Assembly (NCBI GenBank): GCA_003235365.1
Contig: QJWJ01000451.1
Coordinates: 1-47,258 of the forward strand
DNA: 47,258 nucleotides
Direction: 5' to 3'
Source: Deltaproteobacteria bacterium
GTDB lineage: Bacteria; Myxococcota_A; Polyangia; Polyangiales; Polyangiaceae
Positions 8,002 to 17,400 of this stretch are shown here, piece after piece. A program made the position numbers and the translations under genes. Under the pieces are notes generated by a model that searched no databases, was not told the DNA's origin, and worked only from the letters and a program-made list of their open reading frames with translations. How positions within the stretch are numbered: the first letter of the stretch is position 1; each line of letters opens with the position of its first letter.

Positions 8002-8993
8002 TCGACGTATCAGGATCCAAAGCCGCCATCGGAAGTGTGTTGCTCTGTGCCGCGGTGCTCCTGGCAGCTCCCTCAGCGCGGGCACGAGGTGGCGATCAGG
8101 CGACCGCCGAAGTCCTCTTTCGACAGGGTCGTCAGTTGCTGGAAGCCGGTGACGTCGCCGCCGCATGCCCCAAATTCGAGAGCAGCTACGAGCTCGACCC
8201 GGCGCTCGGCACCCTGCTCGGCATGGCCTTGTGTCACGAGCGGATGGGTCGCCTGGCGAGTGCGTGGGTCGAGTACACAGAAGCCGTGGGCACGGCGCAC
8301 CGTTTGAATCAACCCCAACGGCAATCATTCGCGCAGAGCAAGGTGGCCGAACTCGAGCCGCGCCTGTCGAAGCTGACCATCGACGTTCCGGACCAGACGG
8401 CGCAATTGGAAGGCCTGGTCGTGCTGCGCGACGGAACTGCGCTCGGGCCCAGCGCGTGGCGCGTCGCGACACCCATCGATGGCGGTGAGCACACCGTCGA
8501 AGTCACTGCACCAGGTAAACTTCCCTGGAAGCAAACGTTTTCGATTCCCAACGAAGGCGCGTCCCGCACCGTCTCTGTACCGTTGCTTGAAGAGGCGCCC
8601 GCCCCGGTTGCAACGGAAACCGAGAGGGCCGAAGCGCAGCAAGCCGGCTCGATCAAGGAATCGCCCGAGCGCCCGCCGGACCAGGACGGCCTCACTTCGC
8701 TCCAATGGGGTGGCATCGCGTCAGCGGCCGCTGGCGTCGTCTCGCTCGGGGTCGGCGGCTATTTCCTCGCGGACGCTCTCGAAAAGAACGGCGTCGAGAA
8801 TGGCGCGGAAGCCTCGGGAAACGTCGCTACCGCCCTGGGTGCCGTCGGTCTCGTCGCGCTCGGGACCGGTGCAACACTGTTCTTCGTCGGTGCCTCCGAG
8901 GGAGGCCAGGCACAGACTCAGCCGCCGCCGGTGCAGATCGGGGTGGTGGTCGGTCCGCAGCGGTGGGGCGCAGCGGCGTGGGGGCGTTTCTGA
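7998..8993 (+). CDS. Exported TPR protein coupled to the Ser/Thr kinase
   Basis: The 331-residue product has a signal peptide (about 1-30, ending PSARARG). A TPR-like helical region follows (about 35-120, with EVLFRQGRQLLEAGD and YELDPALGTLLGMALCHERM). A beta domain of PEGA-like type (about 125-200, GGEHTVEVTAPGK) comes next, then a linker and two hydrophobic Gly/Ala-rich segments near the C-terminus (about 235-300). I recall this arrangement as frequent beside Ser/Thr kinases in myxobacteria. Its start codon overlaps the kinase stop by 4 nt. The probable place is the periplasm with a membrane anchor. The biochemical role is unknown. Confidence 0.8.
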   Translation: MIDVSGSKAAIGSVLLCAAVLLAAPSARARGGDQATAEVLFRQGRQLLEAGDVAAACPKFESSYELDPALGTLLGMALCHERMGRLASAWVEYTEAVGTAHRLNQPQRQSFAQSKVAELEPRLSKLTIDVPDQTAQLEGLVVLRDGTALGPSAWRVATPIDGGEHTVEVTAPGKLPWKQTFSIPNEGASRTVSVPLLEEAPAPVATETERAEAQQAGSIKESPERPPDQDGLTSLQWGGIASAAAGVVSLGVGGYFLADALEKNGVENGAEASGNVATALGAVGLVALGTGATLFFVGASEGGQAQTQPPPVQIGVVVGPQRWGAAAWGRF

Positions 8994-9055
8994 CGAGCGG
9001 CGCCTCGAATGCTGAACTTTTGTGCGGGACACGCGTCGATACCCTGCACTACCGG

Positions 9056-9084
9056 TTGCGCGAGAAGCTGGCGCGGACTAACTT
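9056..9084 (+). promoter_or_regulatory. Promoter ahead of the 37-residue basic protein
   Basis: TTGCGC (9056-9061), a 17-nt spacer and TAACTT (9079-9084) lie 9 nt before the ATG at 9094. The mRNA would start at or a few bases before the ATG, and no Shine-Dalgarno is present, so translation may be leaderless. Confidence 0.4.
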
Positions 9085-9093
9085 GCCGCCCCC

Positions 9094-9207
9094 ATGTACC
9101 TTCCCATCTCGAACAAGCCCCGTCGCCAGAACCGTAAGCGCTGCCTTCGCCTGAAGGCCAAGTTTGCAGCCAAGAACCGTCGGCGCCGCAACGGCCTGAA
9201 GAAGTAA
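9094..9207 (+). CDS. 37-residue highly basic small protein
   Basis: This short frame encodes 37 residues with 9 Arg, 7 Lys and no acidic residue, a predicted charge near +16. It begins MYLPISNKPRRQNRKR and ends RRRRNGLKK followed by TAA. Its size and composition resemble accessory ribosomal peptides such as bTHX or the AURKAIP1/COX24-type bS22 of actinobacteria, but I see no clear sequence match and do not assign it. Support for a real gene: a -10/-35 pair at the right distance, a stand-alone position between convergent genes, and a regular Lys/Arg pattern unlike shadow frames here. It may bind rRNA or another nucleic acid. Confidence 0.6.
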   Translation: MYLPISNKPRRQNRKRCLRLKAKFAAKNRRRRNGLKK

Positions 9208-9312
9208 GAACTGCTCCTGGATGCGTCTCGAGGTTGGTTCCAAAGTCCAGCGGGGCGGCGGGGAACCACGACGCGGCGCACCCCATTCGCTCGGAAGGCT
9301 CATGTCTTCGGA

Positions 9313-9340
9313 CGCGCCGGTCGGAGCGAGAACCGGCGCG
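9313..9340. terminator. Bidirectional hairpin between convergent genes
   Basis: CGCGCCGGT (9313-9321) pairs perfectly with ACCGGCGCG (9332-9340), giving a 9-bp stem and a 10-nt loop, 7 nt beyond the mglA stop. It lies between the small basic gene and mglA, which converge. No T-run follows on either strand, so it may stop transcription weakly or protect 3' ends. Confidence 0.45.
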
Positions 9341-9347
9341 CAATCGT

Positions 9348-9944
9348 TCAGCCGCCGCCGGAGCCGCGGCGCAGCTCGGTCAGAACGAGCTTGCTGACGG
9401 CCTTGAGCGTATCGAACACGCCTTCACCCGTGCGAGCGATCGCCTCGAAGTCGGGCACGCCAGTTGGGTTAATCAAACGGCGCAGCTCATCGAGCTCCAC
9501 GGCGTTCGGCAAGTCCCGCTTGTTGTACTGAACCACGTACGGGATCTTGTCCAAGTCGTAGCCCTGCTCCTGCAGGTTGGTGCGAAGGTTCTCGACGCTC
9601 TCCTGGTTCGCCTCGAGGCGTTCCAGCTGAGAGTCCGCGACGAAAATGACGCCGTCCACTCCCTTGAGGATGAGTTTGCGGCTCGCGTCGTAGAACACCT
9701 GCCCGGGCACGGTGTACAGGTGAAACCGCGTCTTGAACCCTCGGATCTCGCCGAGAGAAAGGGGCAGAAAGTCGAAGAAAAGTGTCCGCTCGGTCTCCGT
9801 CGCGAGGCTAATCATCTTGCCTTTGGCGTCGGGATTGGTGCGTTCGTAGATGAACTGGAGGTTGGTAGTTTTGCCGCAGAGGCCAGGCCCGTAGTAGACG
9901 ATCTTGCAGTTGATCTCACGGGCCATGTAGTTGATGAAACTCAT
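9348..9944 (-). CDS. mglA: MglA, Ras-like polarity GTPase
   Basis: The 198-residue protein matches recalled Myxococcus MglA almost throughout. MglA-GTP marks the leading cell pole and drives motility or polarity machinery in rods. Visible motifs: P-loop GPGLCGKTT (19-27), the catalytic-site Arg53 and Gln82 (in TVPGQVFYDASRK, the MglA-specific switch 2) and the guanine-specificity motif NKRD (141-144). All are intact, so GTP hydrolysis with the MglB activator is expected. It starts 12 nt after the mglB stop without a strong ribosome site, so translation is probably coupled to mglB. No known motility gene is nearby. Confidence 0.97.
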   Translation of the reverse strand: MSFINYMAREINCKIVYYGPGLCGKTTNLQFIYERTNPDAKGKMISLATETERTLFFDFLPLSLGEIRGFKTRFHLYTVPGQVFYDASRKLILKGVDGVIFVADSQLERLEANQESVENLRTNLQEQGYDLDKIPYVVQYNKRDLPNAVELDELRRLINPTGVPDFEAIARTGEGVFDTLKAVSKLVLTELRRGSGGG

Positions 9945-9956
9945 CGCAAGGCACCG

Positions 9957-10439
9957 TCAGTCATTGAAGAGATTGTCAATATCGTCGTCCGTGATCTCTG
10001 CGAAGGGTGAATCGATCCCCGGCTCCTGCACCTTGCTGAGCAGTGCCTCGAAGATCCGCGTCAACTCGTCGGAAGCCTTGCGCACTCGCAAGCGAACCAA
10101 GCCGAGGCTCGACTTGGAGTCGAAGATGACAACCAGGATGACCCGATTGCCGACGAGTTGGATGTGGATGTTCGCGTTCTCGCCCTCGTGGAACTGCGTT
10201 GCGAACTCGTTCTCACGAAGTAACTTGGCGATACCGCCTGTGGCTGCGATATTGCCCGCCGTGAGTGAGGCGAGGGACGTAGTGTCAATGTTTTCGACAT
10301 CTCCCGCCGCGGAGATGAGCTGCCCGTTCTTGTCCACGATGAAGACGACCTTGGCGTTCGACTCCCGCACCAACCGGTCCACAACCGTTTGGATTTGGTT
10401 GAACTCCTCCTCGTACATCACCATTTGGGGATTAACCAT
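9957..10439 (-). CDS. mglB: MglB, roadblock/LC7 GTPase-activating protein
   Basis: The 160-residue protein is a Roadblock/LC7 domain (VVFIVDKNGQLISAAG, SLASLTAGNIAATGGIAKLL) with the MglB C-terminal tail SPFAEITDDDIDNLF. Dimeric MglB stimulates GTP hydrolysis by MglA and sits at the lagging pole. The ATG at 10437-10439 is chosen over an upstream in-frame start because GGAGGA (10446-10451) precedes it by 6 nt and the first residues agree with known MglB. It is the first gene of the mglBA operon and is divergent from the large transglutaminase-fold genes. Confidence 0.97.
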   Translation of the reverse strand: MVNPQMVMYEEEFNQIQTVVDRLVRESNAKVVFIVDKNGQLISAAGDVENIDTTSLASLTAGNIAATGGIAKLLRENEFATQFHEGENANIHIQLVGNRVILVVIFDSKSSLGLVRLRVRKASDELTRIFEALLSKVQEPGIDSPFAEITDDDIDNLFND

Positions 10440-10754
10440 CTGCGATCCTCCGAAGCAGGCCCCCCTAGAGCTCCCGAGACCCTTGGAGAACTTGCCGACT
10501 GTGTCTCGCCCGGCGGGTTGCCCGCTACCGGTTGAAGAGCTCAGGCCCCAAAGCTGGGGAAGCATGCCAAAAAGAGTTGGGAGAAACTGGGTGTCACCCA
10601 CGAAGTACTCACCTTCTAACCCCAGCAAGCAGCGCCAGCAAGCTAATCGCACCTCCCTTGTTGGCTGGCGGCACGCACGGCCGGCGGGCTCTACGTGGGT
10701 GCAGCTCGGTCAATGGCAGTGGTCATCTCTCATCCACGGAGTCGAGGACGTCGC
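10440..10754. promoter_or_regulatory. mglBA / transglutaminase-operon divergent intergenic region
   Basis: This 315-nt region must carry promoters for mglBA (leftward) and the large exported-protein operon (rightward). It contains a perfect palindrome TGGGTG-T-CACCCA (10588-10600) that could be an operator, and CAGCAAGC twice near 10624 and 10635. I found no unambiguous -35/-10 pair for either direction and no coding frame I would support. Confidence 0.35.
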
Positions 10755-13700
10755 ATGAAAAGGATCGTGACGCGATTCGTTGCAATAGGAGTCGCGATGT
10801 GTGCCCAGCTGCTCGGACCGAGCGGCGAGGCCTGGGCCAAGGGCTCAGACGGCTTGGGCGAGGCGATCGCCGACCTCAACGCCAGCAAGGGTCCCGACGC
10901 GTACACGGCGATTCGTGGGATCTGGGCGCAATGGGGTGCAACTGATCCGGCTGCCGTCGAAGAAGCACTGCAGCAAGCCGCTCACTCGCGACTGTTACCA
11001 GAGCCGGTGCGCGCTTACGCGGCATTCTTGGCCGCACATGCACGCACACGGCGCGGCGACATCGCTGGTGCTCAGCGGGCAATCAGCTCGCTCGGCTTCA
11101 TCAACGAGTGGCTGGTCGTCGGCCCCTTCGATAACGAGGGCAAGGCAGGTTTCACGATACAACATGGGCCGGAGGCCCAGTTTGCCGAGCCCATCGCGGA
11201 AGGGCTCGTCTTCGACGGCAAGGCGCGCCCGGTGCGTTGGCGCCAGGTTCCGAGCGTGTTTCGCTTCGGCTGGCTCGACGGCAGCTCGTTGTTTCGGCCG
11301 GAACAGAACATCTGCATCTTCGCAAGCTCCGTGGTCTGGCGCGAAGCCGAGCGCAAACAACCGGTAACGATCTGGGCAGGAGCCGCAGGCGCGTTCAAGC
11401 TGTTCGTCAACGGCAAACAGGTGTTGAGCGACGATGCGTACCGAGGGCACGACGTCGACAGATTCGGCGCATCCGTTCGCTTGCCATCAGGCAAGAACCT
11501 GATCACGGTCAAAGCTTGTGGCGCAGACGACGCTCCGATCGTCTCCGTTCGCATCGGTGACGCCAAAGGCAGACCGCTCGACGACTTGCACGTGAGCTCG
11601 TCATTCGCCGATGCCTCCCAAGCGGCGGCGAACCACGACTCCGTCGAAATCGTCGATCCGCGGCTCGGCCCGTTGGCGGCATTCGAGAAGCTCGTTTCAG
11701 GCAAACAGCCCAGGGCAAGCTCTCTGGAATCCTACGCGCGATACCTCGTGGCCTCCGGCGCGGACGACCCCGCCGTTCACAAGGCGCGCGACCTTGCCCT
11801 CCGCGCGGCACGGTCGTCACCGAATCTCGACCGCCTGTTGCTCGCCGGTGAACTCGCAGAGGACTACAACCAACACCGCCAATGGGTCGAAAAGGCCGAA
11901 CAGCTCAAGCCCCAATCGACGCAGGCGTCGGTCGACGTTCTGCTCGCGCGAGCACGAGTCGAGCGCAGCGGTCTGAACTGGAGGGATGCCTTTCCTTTCT
12001 ACGAGCAGGCACTGACTCTAGCTCCAGACAACCTGCAAGCCATCCAGGGACGTGTCGAACTGTTCAACGAAGCGGGCATGGGTCGCACCGCACTGTCCAT
12101 CCTGGAAGACGCCGTGGCTCGCACGCCACGCTCGGTCACGCTACTCAACATGTACGCGTCGCAGTTGCGCGCTCTGGGTCGCATCGGAGACGCGGACGAA
12201 GTCGAGCGCCGCTACAGTCAGTTTCGCTTCGACGACCACGAGCTACTCACACGACGGATGGAACTCGCTCTCGCGAGGGGTGAGCGAGATGTCGCAGAAC
12301 ACTGGATTGCGCGCTTGCTCGCCACCCACCCGGACAGCCTCTGGGCGCAGTCGATCAGCGCGCGCGCCTACCGTCGACTGAATCAGCCGCAGCGCGCACT
12401 GCTCGCCTACGAGAAGGCACTCGAACTCGCGCCCGAGGACGTCGCAACCCTGCGTTCGCTCTCCGACCTGCACGGTCAACTCGGCAACACCGACGAACAA
12501 GTGGCGTTGCTCCGCAAGATCGTCGAGATACAACCGCAAGCCAAGGACGTTCACGAGTACCTCAGCAACATCGAACCGGCGAAGCCCAAACAAGACGAAG
12601 CTTACGCGTGGGAGCCCGACGCGTTCCTCAAGGACCGTAACGCTCCCGCCAAGGGGGAGAACAAACGCACGCTGCTCGATCTGAAGGTCGTCACCGTGTT
12701 CGACAATGGCCTCAGCAGCCAGTTTCGTCAGGTGGTGTTCCAACCACTCGTCGATTCGAGCGCAGCGCTCAGCCGCAACTACTACTTCTCCTTCGAAGCG
12801 GGCAGCCAGCGCGTACAGTTGCGCGGCGCCAAGGTCTATCGTGCCGACGGGCGCGTGGATGAAGCCGTGGAAACGGCAATCGGCGCCGCCAACGATCCGT
12901 CGATCGCGATGTACACCTCTGCGCGAACCTACAGCGTGCAGTTTCCTCGCTTGGATCCGGGAGACGTCGTCGAGCTGCGCTACCGTATCGACGATGTCGC
13001 GAAGCGCAACGAGTTCAACGACTACTTCGGTGACGTCCAGTACATGCAGGACACCGAAACCGTGGGGCACTCGGAGTACGTGCTGATCACGCCCAAGAGC
13101 CGCAAGTTGTACATCGACGAACATGGCGTACCGAACCTGAAGCGCCGCGTCGCAGTGAAGGGCAACCAACGCATCTACCGCTTCTGGGCGGATGACCTGC
13201 CTCCCGTCCATCCAGAACCCGCGATGCCCCCTTGGTCCGAAGTCGTCGGTTTCGTTCACGTCTCGACGTACGAGAACTACCAAGAGCTCGGCAAGTGGTA
13301 CTGGGGCCTCGCCAAGGAGCAGTTCGATCTCGACGAAGAGACGCGAAAGCTCGCTCGCGAGATCACCAAGGGACTGTCTACGGAACGCGAGAAGGTCAGC
13401 GCCGTGTACAACTGGGTGATCAAGAACACGCGCTACGTGGCGCTCGAGTTCGGCATCTACGGTTTCAAACCCAGGCGTTGCGTGCAGACGGTTGCGCGCG
13501 GCTGGGGAGATTGCAAAGACAAGGCCACCGTGATCGTTTCCCTGCTCGAGGAGCTGGGCATCGACTCGACGATCGTGATTCTTCGCACGCAAATGCGCGG
13601 CGGGTTCGAATCGAGCGTTGCAAGCTTGGCGCCATTCGACCACGCAATCGCGTACGTTCCATCCCTGGACCTGTACTTGGATGGCACGGCCGAGTTTACC

Positions 13701-14435
13701 GGCAGCAGCGAACTGCCGGCAATGGACCAACGGGCGCTGGGAATCTTGGTCAATCAGGGCAAGTCGAAGCTCGTGACGCTGCCATTCCTGGATCCGAAAA
13801 CCAACCTGCGCGACCGCACCATCGACGTGAAGGTCGACTCGACGGGCAAGGCACAACTCGACGTCGCCGTGGAGGTCAGCGGCAGCCAAGCGCCAAGCTG
13901 GCGCCGCCGCTACCACGCCAAAGCAACCCAGCGGGAGCGCGCCACCACCGACCTCGGACGCGAGTTCACGGGGTTTGCATTGAATCAAGGGCAATCAGGC
14001 TTTGCCGCCGAGCTCGAGGACTACGAAAGACCCGTCAAGATCGACATGTCCGGAACGAGCAGTGCCTACGGACGCGTGGAGGGCAACAACCTGAGCCTTC
14101 CAGTCACTGGACGGGTCCGCTTGACGGAGAGCTATGCATCGTTGTCTGCGCGTAGCCAGGACGTCGCGGTTCCGGTGCTGGGTACGCTACGCGACACATT
14201 CAACGTCAAACTGCCCGCGGGGTACAAAGTCGTTTCGACACCGCCACAAGCCCACGCGAGCACGCCGTTTGGTGACTACAGCGTCGAGGTTCGACAGAAA
14301 GACGGTCAAGTGAGCGTCACGAGCGAATTGTCCCTCAAGGTGACCCGGGTCAGCCCCAAGGATTATCGGGCGTGGCGCGCGTTCTGCCAGGCGGTCGACG
14401 CCGCGATGACTCCGCGATTGGTGGTGGGCAAGTGA
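10755..14435 (+). CDS. Exported TPR + DUF3857 + transglutaminase-fold protein (catalytic residues intact)
   Basis: The ATG at 10755 gives 1226 residues with a signal peptide (about 1-30, ending GEAWA); GAGG lies 8 nt upstream. The N-terminal half has a beta-sandwich part (about 100-290) and TPR-type helical repeats (about 310-600). DUF3857 follows (about 640-840), then a transglutaminase core with the apparent triad Cys920 (WGDCKDK), His963 (FDHAIAY) and Asp976 (YLDGTAEF), then a beta C-terminal domain. Proteins of this layout are thought to be envelope proteins; cross-linking or protease activity is possible but unproven. The next gene overlaps by GTGA and encodes a paralogue. Position opposite mglBA suggests, but does not show, a link to polarity or envelope. 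Confidence 0.85.
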   Translation: MKRIVTRFVAIGVAMCAQLLGPSGEAWAKGSDGLGEAIADLNASKGPDAYTAIRGIWAQWGATDPAAVEEALQQAAHSRLLPEPVRAYAAFLAAHARTRRGDIAGAQRAISSLGFINEWLVVGPFDNEGKAGFTIQHGPEAQFAEPIAEGLVFDGKARPVRWRQVPSVFRFGWLDGSSLFRPEQNICIFASSVVWREAERKQPVTIWAGAAGAFKLFVNGKQVLSDDAYRGHDVDRFGASVRLPSGKNLITVKACGADDAPIVSVRIGDAKGRPLDDLHVSSSFADASQAAANHDSVEIVDPRLGPLAAFEKLVSGKQPRASSLESYARYLVASGADDPAVHKARDLALRAARSSPNLDRLLLAGELAEDYNQHRQWVEKAEQLKPQSTQASVDVLLARARVERSGLNWRDAFPFYEQALTLAPDNLQAIQGRVELFNEAGMGRTALSILEDAVARTPRSVTLLNMYASQLRALGRIGDADEVERRYSQFRFDDHELLTRRMELALARGERDVAEHWIARLLATHPDSLWAQSISARAYRRLNQPQRALLAYEKALELAPEDVATLRSLSDLHGQLGNTDEQVALLRKIVEIQPQAKDVHEYLSNIEPAKPKQDEAYAWEPDAFLKDRNAPAKGENKRTLLDLKVVTVFDNGLSSQFRQVVFQPLVDSSAALSRNYYFSFEAGSQRVQLRGAKVYRADGRVDEAVETAIGAANDPSIAMYTSARTYSVQFPRLDPGDVVELRYRIDDVAKRNEFNDYFGDVQYMQDTETVGHSEYVLITPKSRKLYIDEHGVPNLKRRVAVKGNQRIYRFWADDLPPVHPEPAMPPWSEVVGFVHVSTYENYQELGKWYWGLAKEQFDLDEETRKLAREITKGLSTEREKVSAVYNWVIKNTRYVALEFGIYGFKPRRCVQTVARGWGDCKDKATVIVSLLEELGIDSTIVILRTQMRGGFESSVASLAPFDHAIAYVPSLDLYLDGTAEFTGSSELPAMDQRALGILVNQGKSKLVTLPFLDPKTNLRDRTIDVKVDSTGKAQLDVAVEVSGSQAPSWRRRYHAKATQRERATTDLGREFTGFALNQGQSGFAAELEDYERPVKIDMSGTSSAYGRVEGNNLSLPVTGRVRLTESYASLSARSQDVAVPVLGTLRDTFNVKLPAGYKVVSTPPQAHASTPFGDYSVEVRQKDGQVSVTSELSLKVTRVSPKDYRAWRAFCQAVDAAMTPRLVVGK

Positions 14436-17400
14436 CGCGGGCACCAGTCGGAAGTGGGGCTCACGTGTCGCAATGGACGGCGGCTTGTTTCGTCGTCGCC
14501 GCGCTGGCAACGGCGAGCTGCAGTGGTGGCGGCGCCGACCAGCCCGGGCAACAAGGCCTCGAACAGCTGCGCGACTACGCCAAGGACGATCAGTCGGGGC
14601 GGTCGAGCGCGCAGTGGCTGTTGGCTGAGCTGATCGAACCCGGTGGCGACCCCAAGCTCGCGAATGAGGCTCGCCAGCTCCTGGACAAGTCCGATCGCCA
14701 CGGGATGTACGAGGACCTCGCCCGCGGTCTGGACGACTCGCTGCACGGACGTCTCGGCACCGCCCCCGAGCATTTCCTCAACGCGGCCAAAGCAGCCAAA
14801 GAAGCGAACGATCCCAACGCGTCGTTGATTGCTCGCTTCGCGATCGCCAACGCCACGAGCCTCGAAAGAAACGCGCGCGGTCTGTGGAAGCGCTGGGACG
14901 AGTGGGTGGAGGGCGCGATGAAGGCACCCAACTCTCTGGGCTGGCGCTCGCGCGATGCGCTGGTTCGATGGTGGGGCGCCGAAGCCTGGGAAGCAGCAGC
15001 AAAGAACGTCGACGACAGCCTCGCGAGCGCGCGCGGTTGCCTTTCGTCGTTGCGGTTCGCCGGGCCGTTCGGCGGCGGCAGTACCGCGAACGCCTTGCGC
15101 ACCTACCCGGCGGAAAGCGCATCCCCGTGGCCCGTCGCCTGGGCTACCGACCCTCTGTATGGCCAGACGCCACGCGTCCTCGAAAGTGAACAGAAGGGTT
15201 GCATCGCAAACGTCGACGAGAACGTCAGCGACGGCGTGTTCTACACCGAAGGCTGGTTCACTACGGACGACGAGGTCGATGCGATCATCGCCGTGGACAA
15301 CGCGCTGACCGTTTGGGTCGACGGACAGCGCGCCATGGACCGCGATCTGCGCGAATGGGGCTCTTGGACGCGTGCCGGCGTTGGCGTTCACCTTGGGCGT
15401 GGCGCGCACCGTGTGGTCGCAAAGCTTACCAATCAGGCGACGTCAATCCGCATCATGCACAGGGATGGTCGTCCCCTGAAGACGAAGGCAGCCAAGCCCG
15501 GCGCATTGACGTCGTTGACGCCACCACGCTTCAGTTTCGAGGCCAACGACCTGCGTCGGTTCATTCACGAAGACGGTGTGGTCGGACCGCCGTCGGCCAC
15601 CCTCCGTTTCGTCGCGGCCTACCTGGCGCATCTCGACGGCGAGAGCGAGGCGGCAACGCTCCTGCTCGAACCGCTCGTGGAGAAACCGGACGAGGCAACG
15701 GGTGCATGCTTGAGCATGGCCGCGCAGTTCGTCCAGAACGACCCCGTCTACGAAGCGAGTCAAGGCGAAGACCTCGTCAGAGAGCTGCACCGCCGAGCGC
15801 GCAAGCGCGATCCGGAGCTGTGGGAGTCCCAGCTCAATCGCGTGGCGGGTATTGCCAAGAGCAAGGGCGTAGTCGACGCCGTCCGTGAGCTGAAGAGTCT
15901 GACCCAACACTATGCCCAGGTGCCGGCGCTGTGGGGCACGTTGGCGAACATCTATGGCGAGCTCGGCTGGCTCCCCGAGTATCGCGCCGTGGTCTTGGAG
16001 CGGGCCAAGCGTTTCCCCGATGACGTCGAGGGACTGCACGCCGCCGCGCAGTTGCTCGAAGACGAAGGTCAGAGCGAGCAGTCGGTGGCGCTGTACGAAC
16101 GCATTCGCGATCTGGATCCCGACTCGGAGGTGTTTGTCGGGCTAGCGCTGGAACAGCGCCGTTTCGACAAGGCGATTGCAGAGATGGAGCGTTTGCTCGC
16201 GCGCCGCCCGGAGCGAAAGGACCTCAAGCGCCGGATCGCCGAGCTGCGCGTTCAAGCGGGCAAGTCCATCGATCGCGTGGGCGTTCTGGAAAAGGCGGTG
16301 AAGGACAGCCCCAAGAGCGGACGGGCGCGCTTGCAGCTCGCCGACGCGCGCTACGCCGCGGGGAACAAGGCGGCGCTGAACCAGGCGCTGGTCCAAGCGT
16401 TGGAAGCGGGCGCGGATGCCGGCCCAATCAAAGAAGCACTCGATCTGTTGTCCGGAGTAACCGAGCTCGAGCCGTTCCGTCTCGACGGAAAACAGGTGAT
16501 CGCGGACTACGAGAAGTCCGGGCGAAAGCTCGAAGGCACGGCGGCTCGAGTCCTCGACTACATGGCCGTCTGGGTGCGCGGCGACGGTTCCAGTCGGATG
16601 CTCGAACACGAGATCATTCGCATTCAAAGCGACGAAGCGATCAGCCGCTTCGCCGAGCAGCAAGTACGCGGCGATCTAGTGCTGAAGATGCGTGTGCTCA
16701 AACAGGATGGGCGCATCCTCGAACCAGAAGTCGTGCGCGGCAAACCCACGGTCACGTTTCCTCACCTGGAGATCGGCGACTACATCGAAACGGAAGAGAT
16801 CTTCGGCACTGACGGAAGCGCCAACGGCATGGTGTTCGATGGCCCCCACTGGTTCTTCCGCGAGCAGAACGTCGCGTACGCGCGGAGCGAATTCGTGCTG
16901 ATCACTCCCGCCAACCGCAAGTTGAACATCGAAACGACCGGCGACGTGCCCGAGCCCGTTCGCGAGAAGTTCGGCTCCTTCGACGTCCGGCGCTGGCGTG
17001 TCGACGACAGCCCGGCCGCACCGGAAGAGCCGCACAGCGTGCCCGCCTCCGAGTACATGCCGAGCATTTCCTCCAACTGGGGCATCAATCTCGAGCGCCA
17101 CTTGGCGAATCTGTCGTCGCGCGTCGAAGAAACGACGCCCATCGATCCGCGCATCGTGCGCATTGCTCAGAACATCGTCGAGGACATCGACGAAACCAAC
17201 GAGCTGGAACGCGCCCGTGCGCTGTACCGTTGGGTTGCAGAAAACGTTCAGGAGGGTGACGAAGCTGACGGCCGCCGCGCGGTGATCGGCAAGCGCGGCA
17301 ATCAATGGCGGGCGTTCACGGTTCTGTGTCGTTCGCTCGGCGTCCCTGCCCAGTGGGTCGTCGCGAAGAACCGCCTGGCCCCTCCTCCCAAAGGTCCTGC

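Noticed and set aside
9094..9207. Ribosomal protein bL34 (rpmH), expected near an origin
   Set aside because: The peptide lacks the bL34 pattern near its N-terminus and is not next to rnpA or dnaA.
9234..10010. Plus-strand open frame of 258 codons over mglA
   Set aside because: It is antisense to the highly conserved MglA and has no independent support.
12243..13994. Long minus-strand open frame of 583 codons
   Set aside because: It lies wholly antisense to the transglutaminase-fold gene, is Arg/Val/His-rich with no domain, and is explained by GC-rich codon bias.
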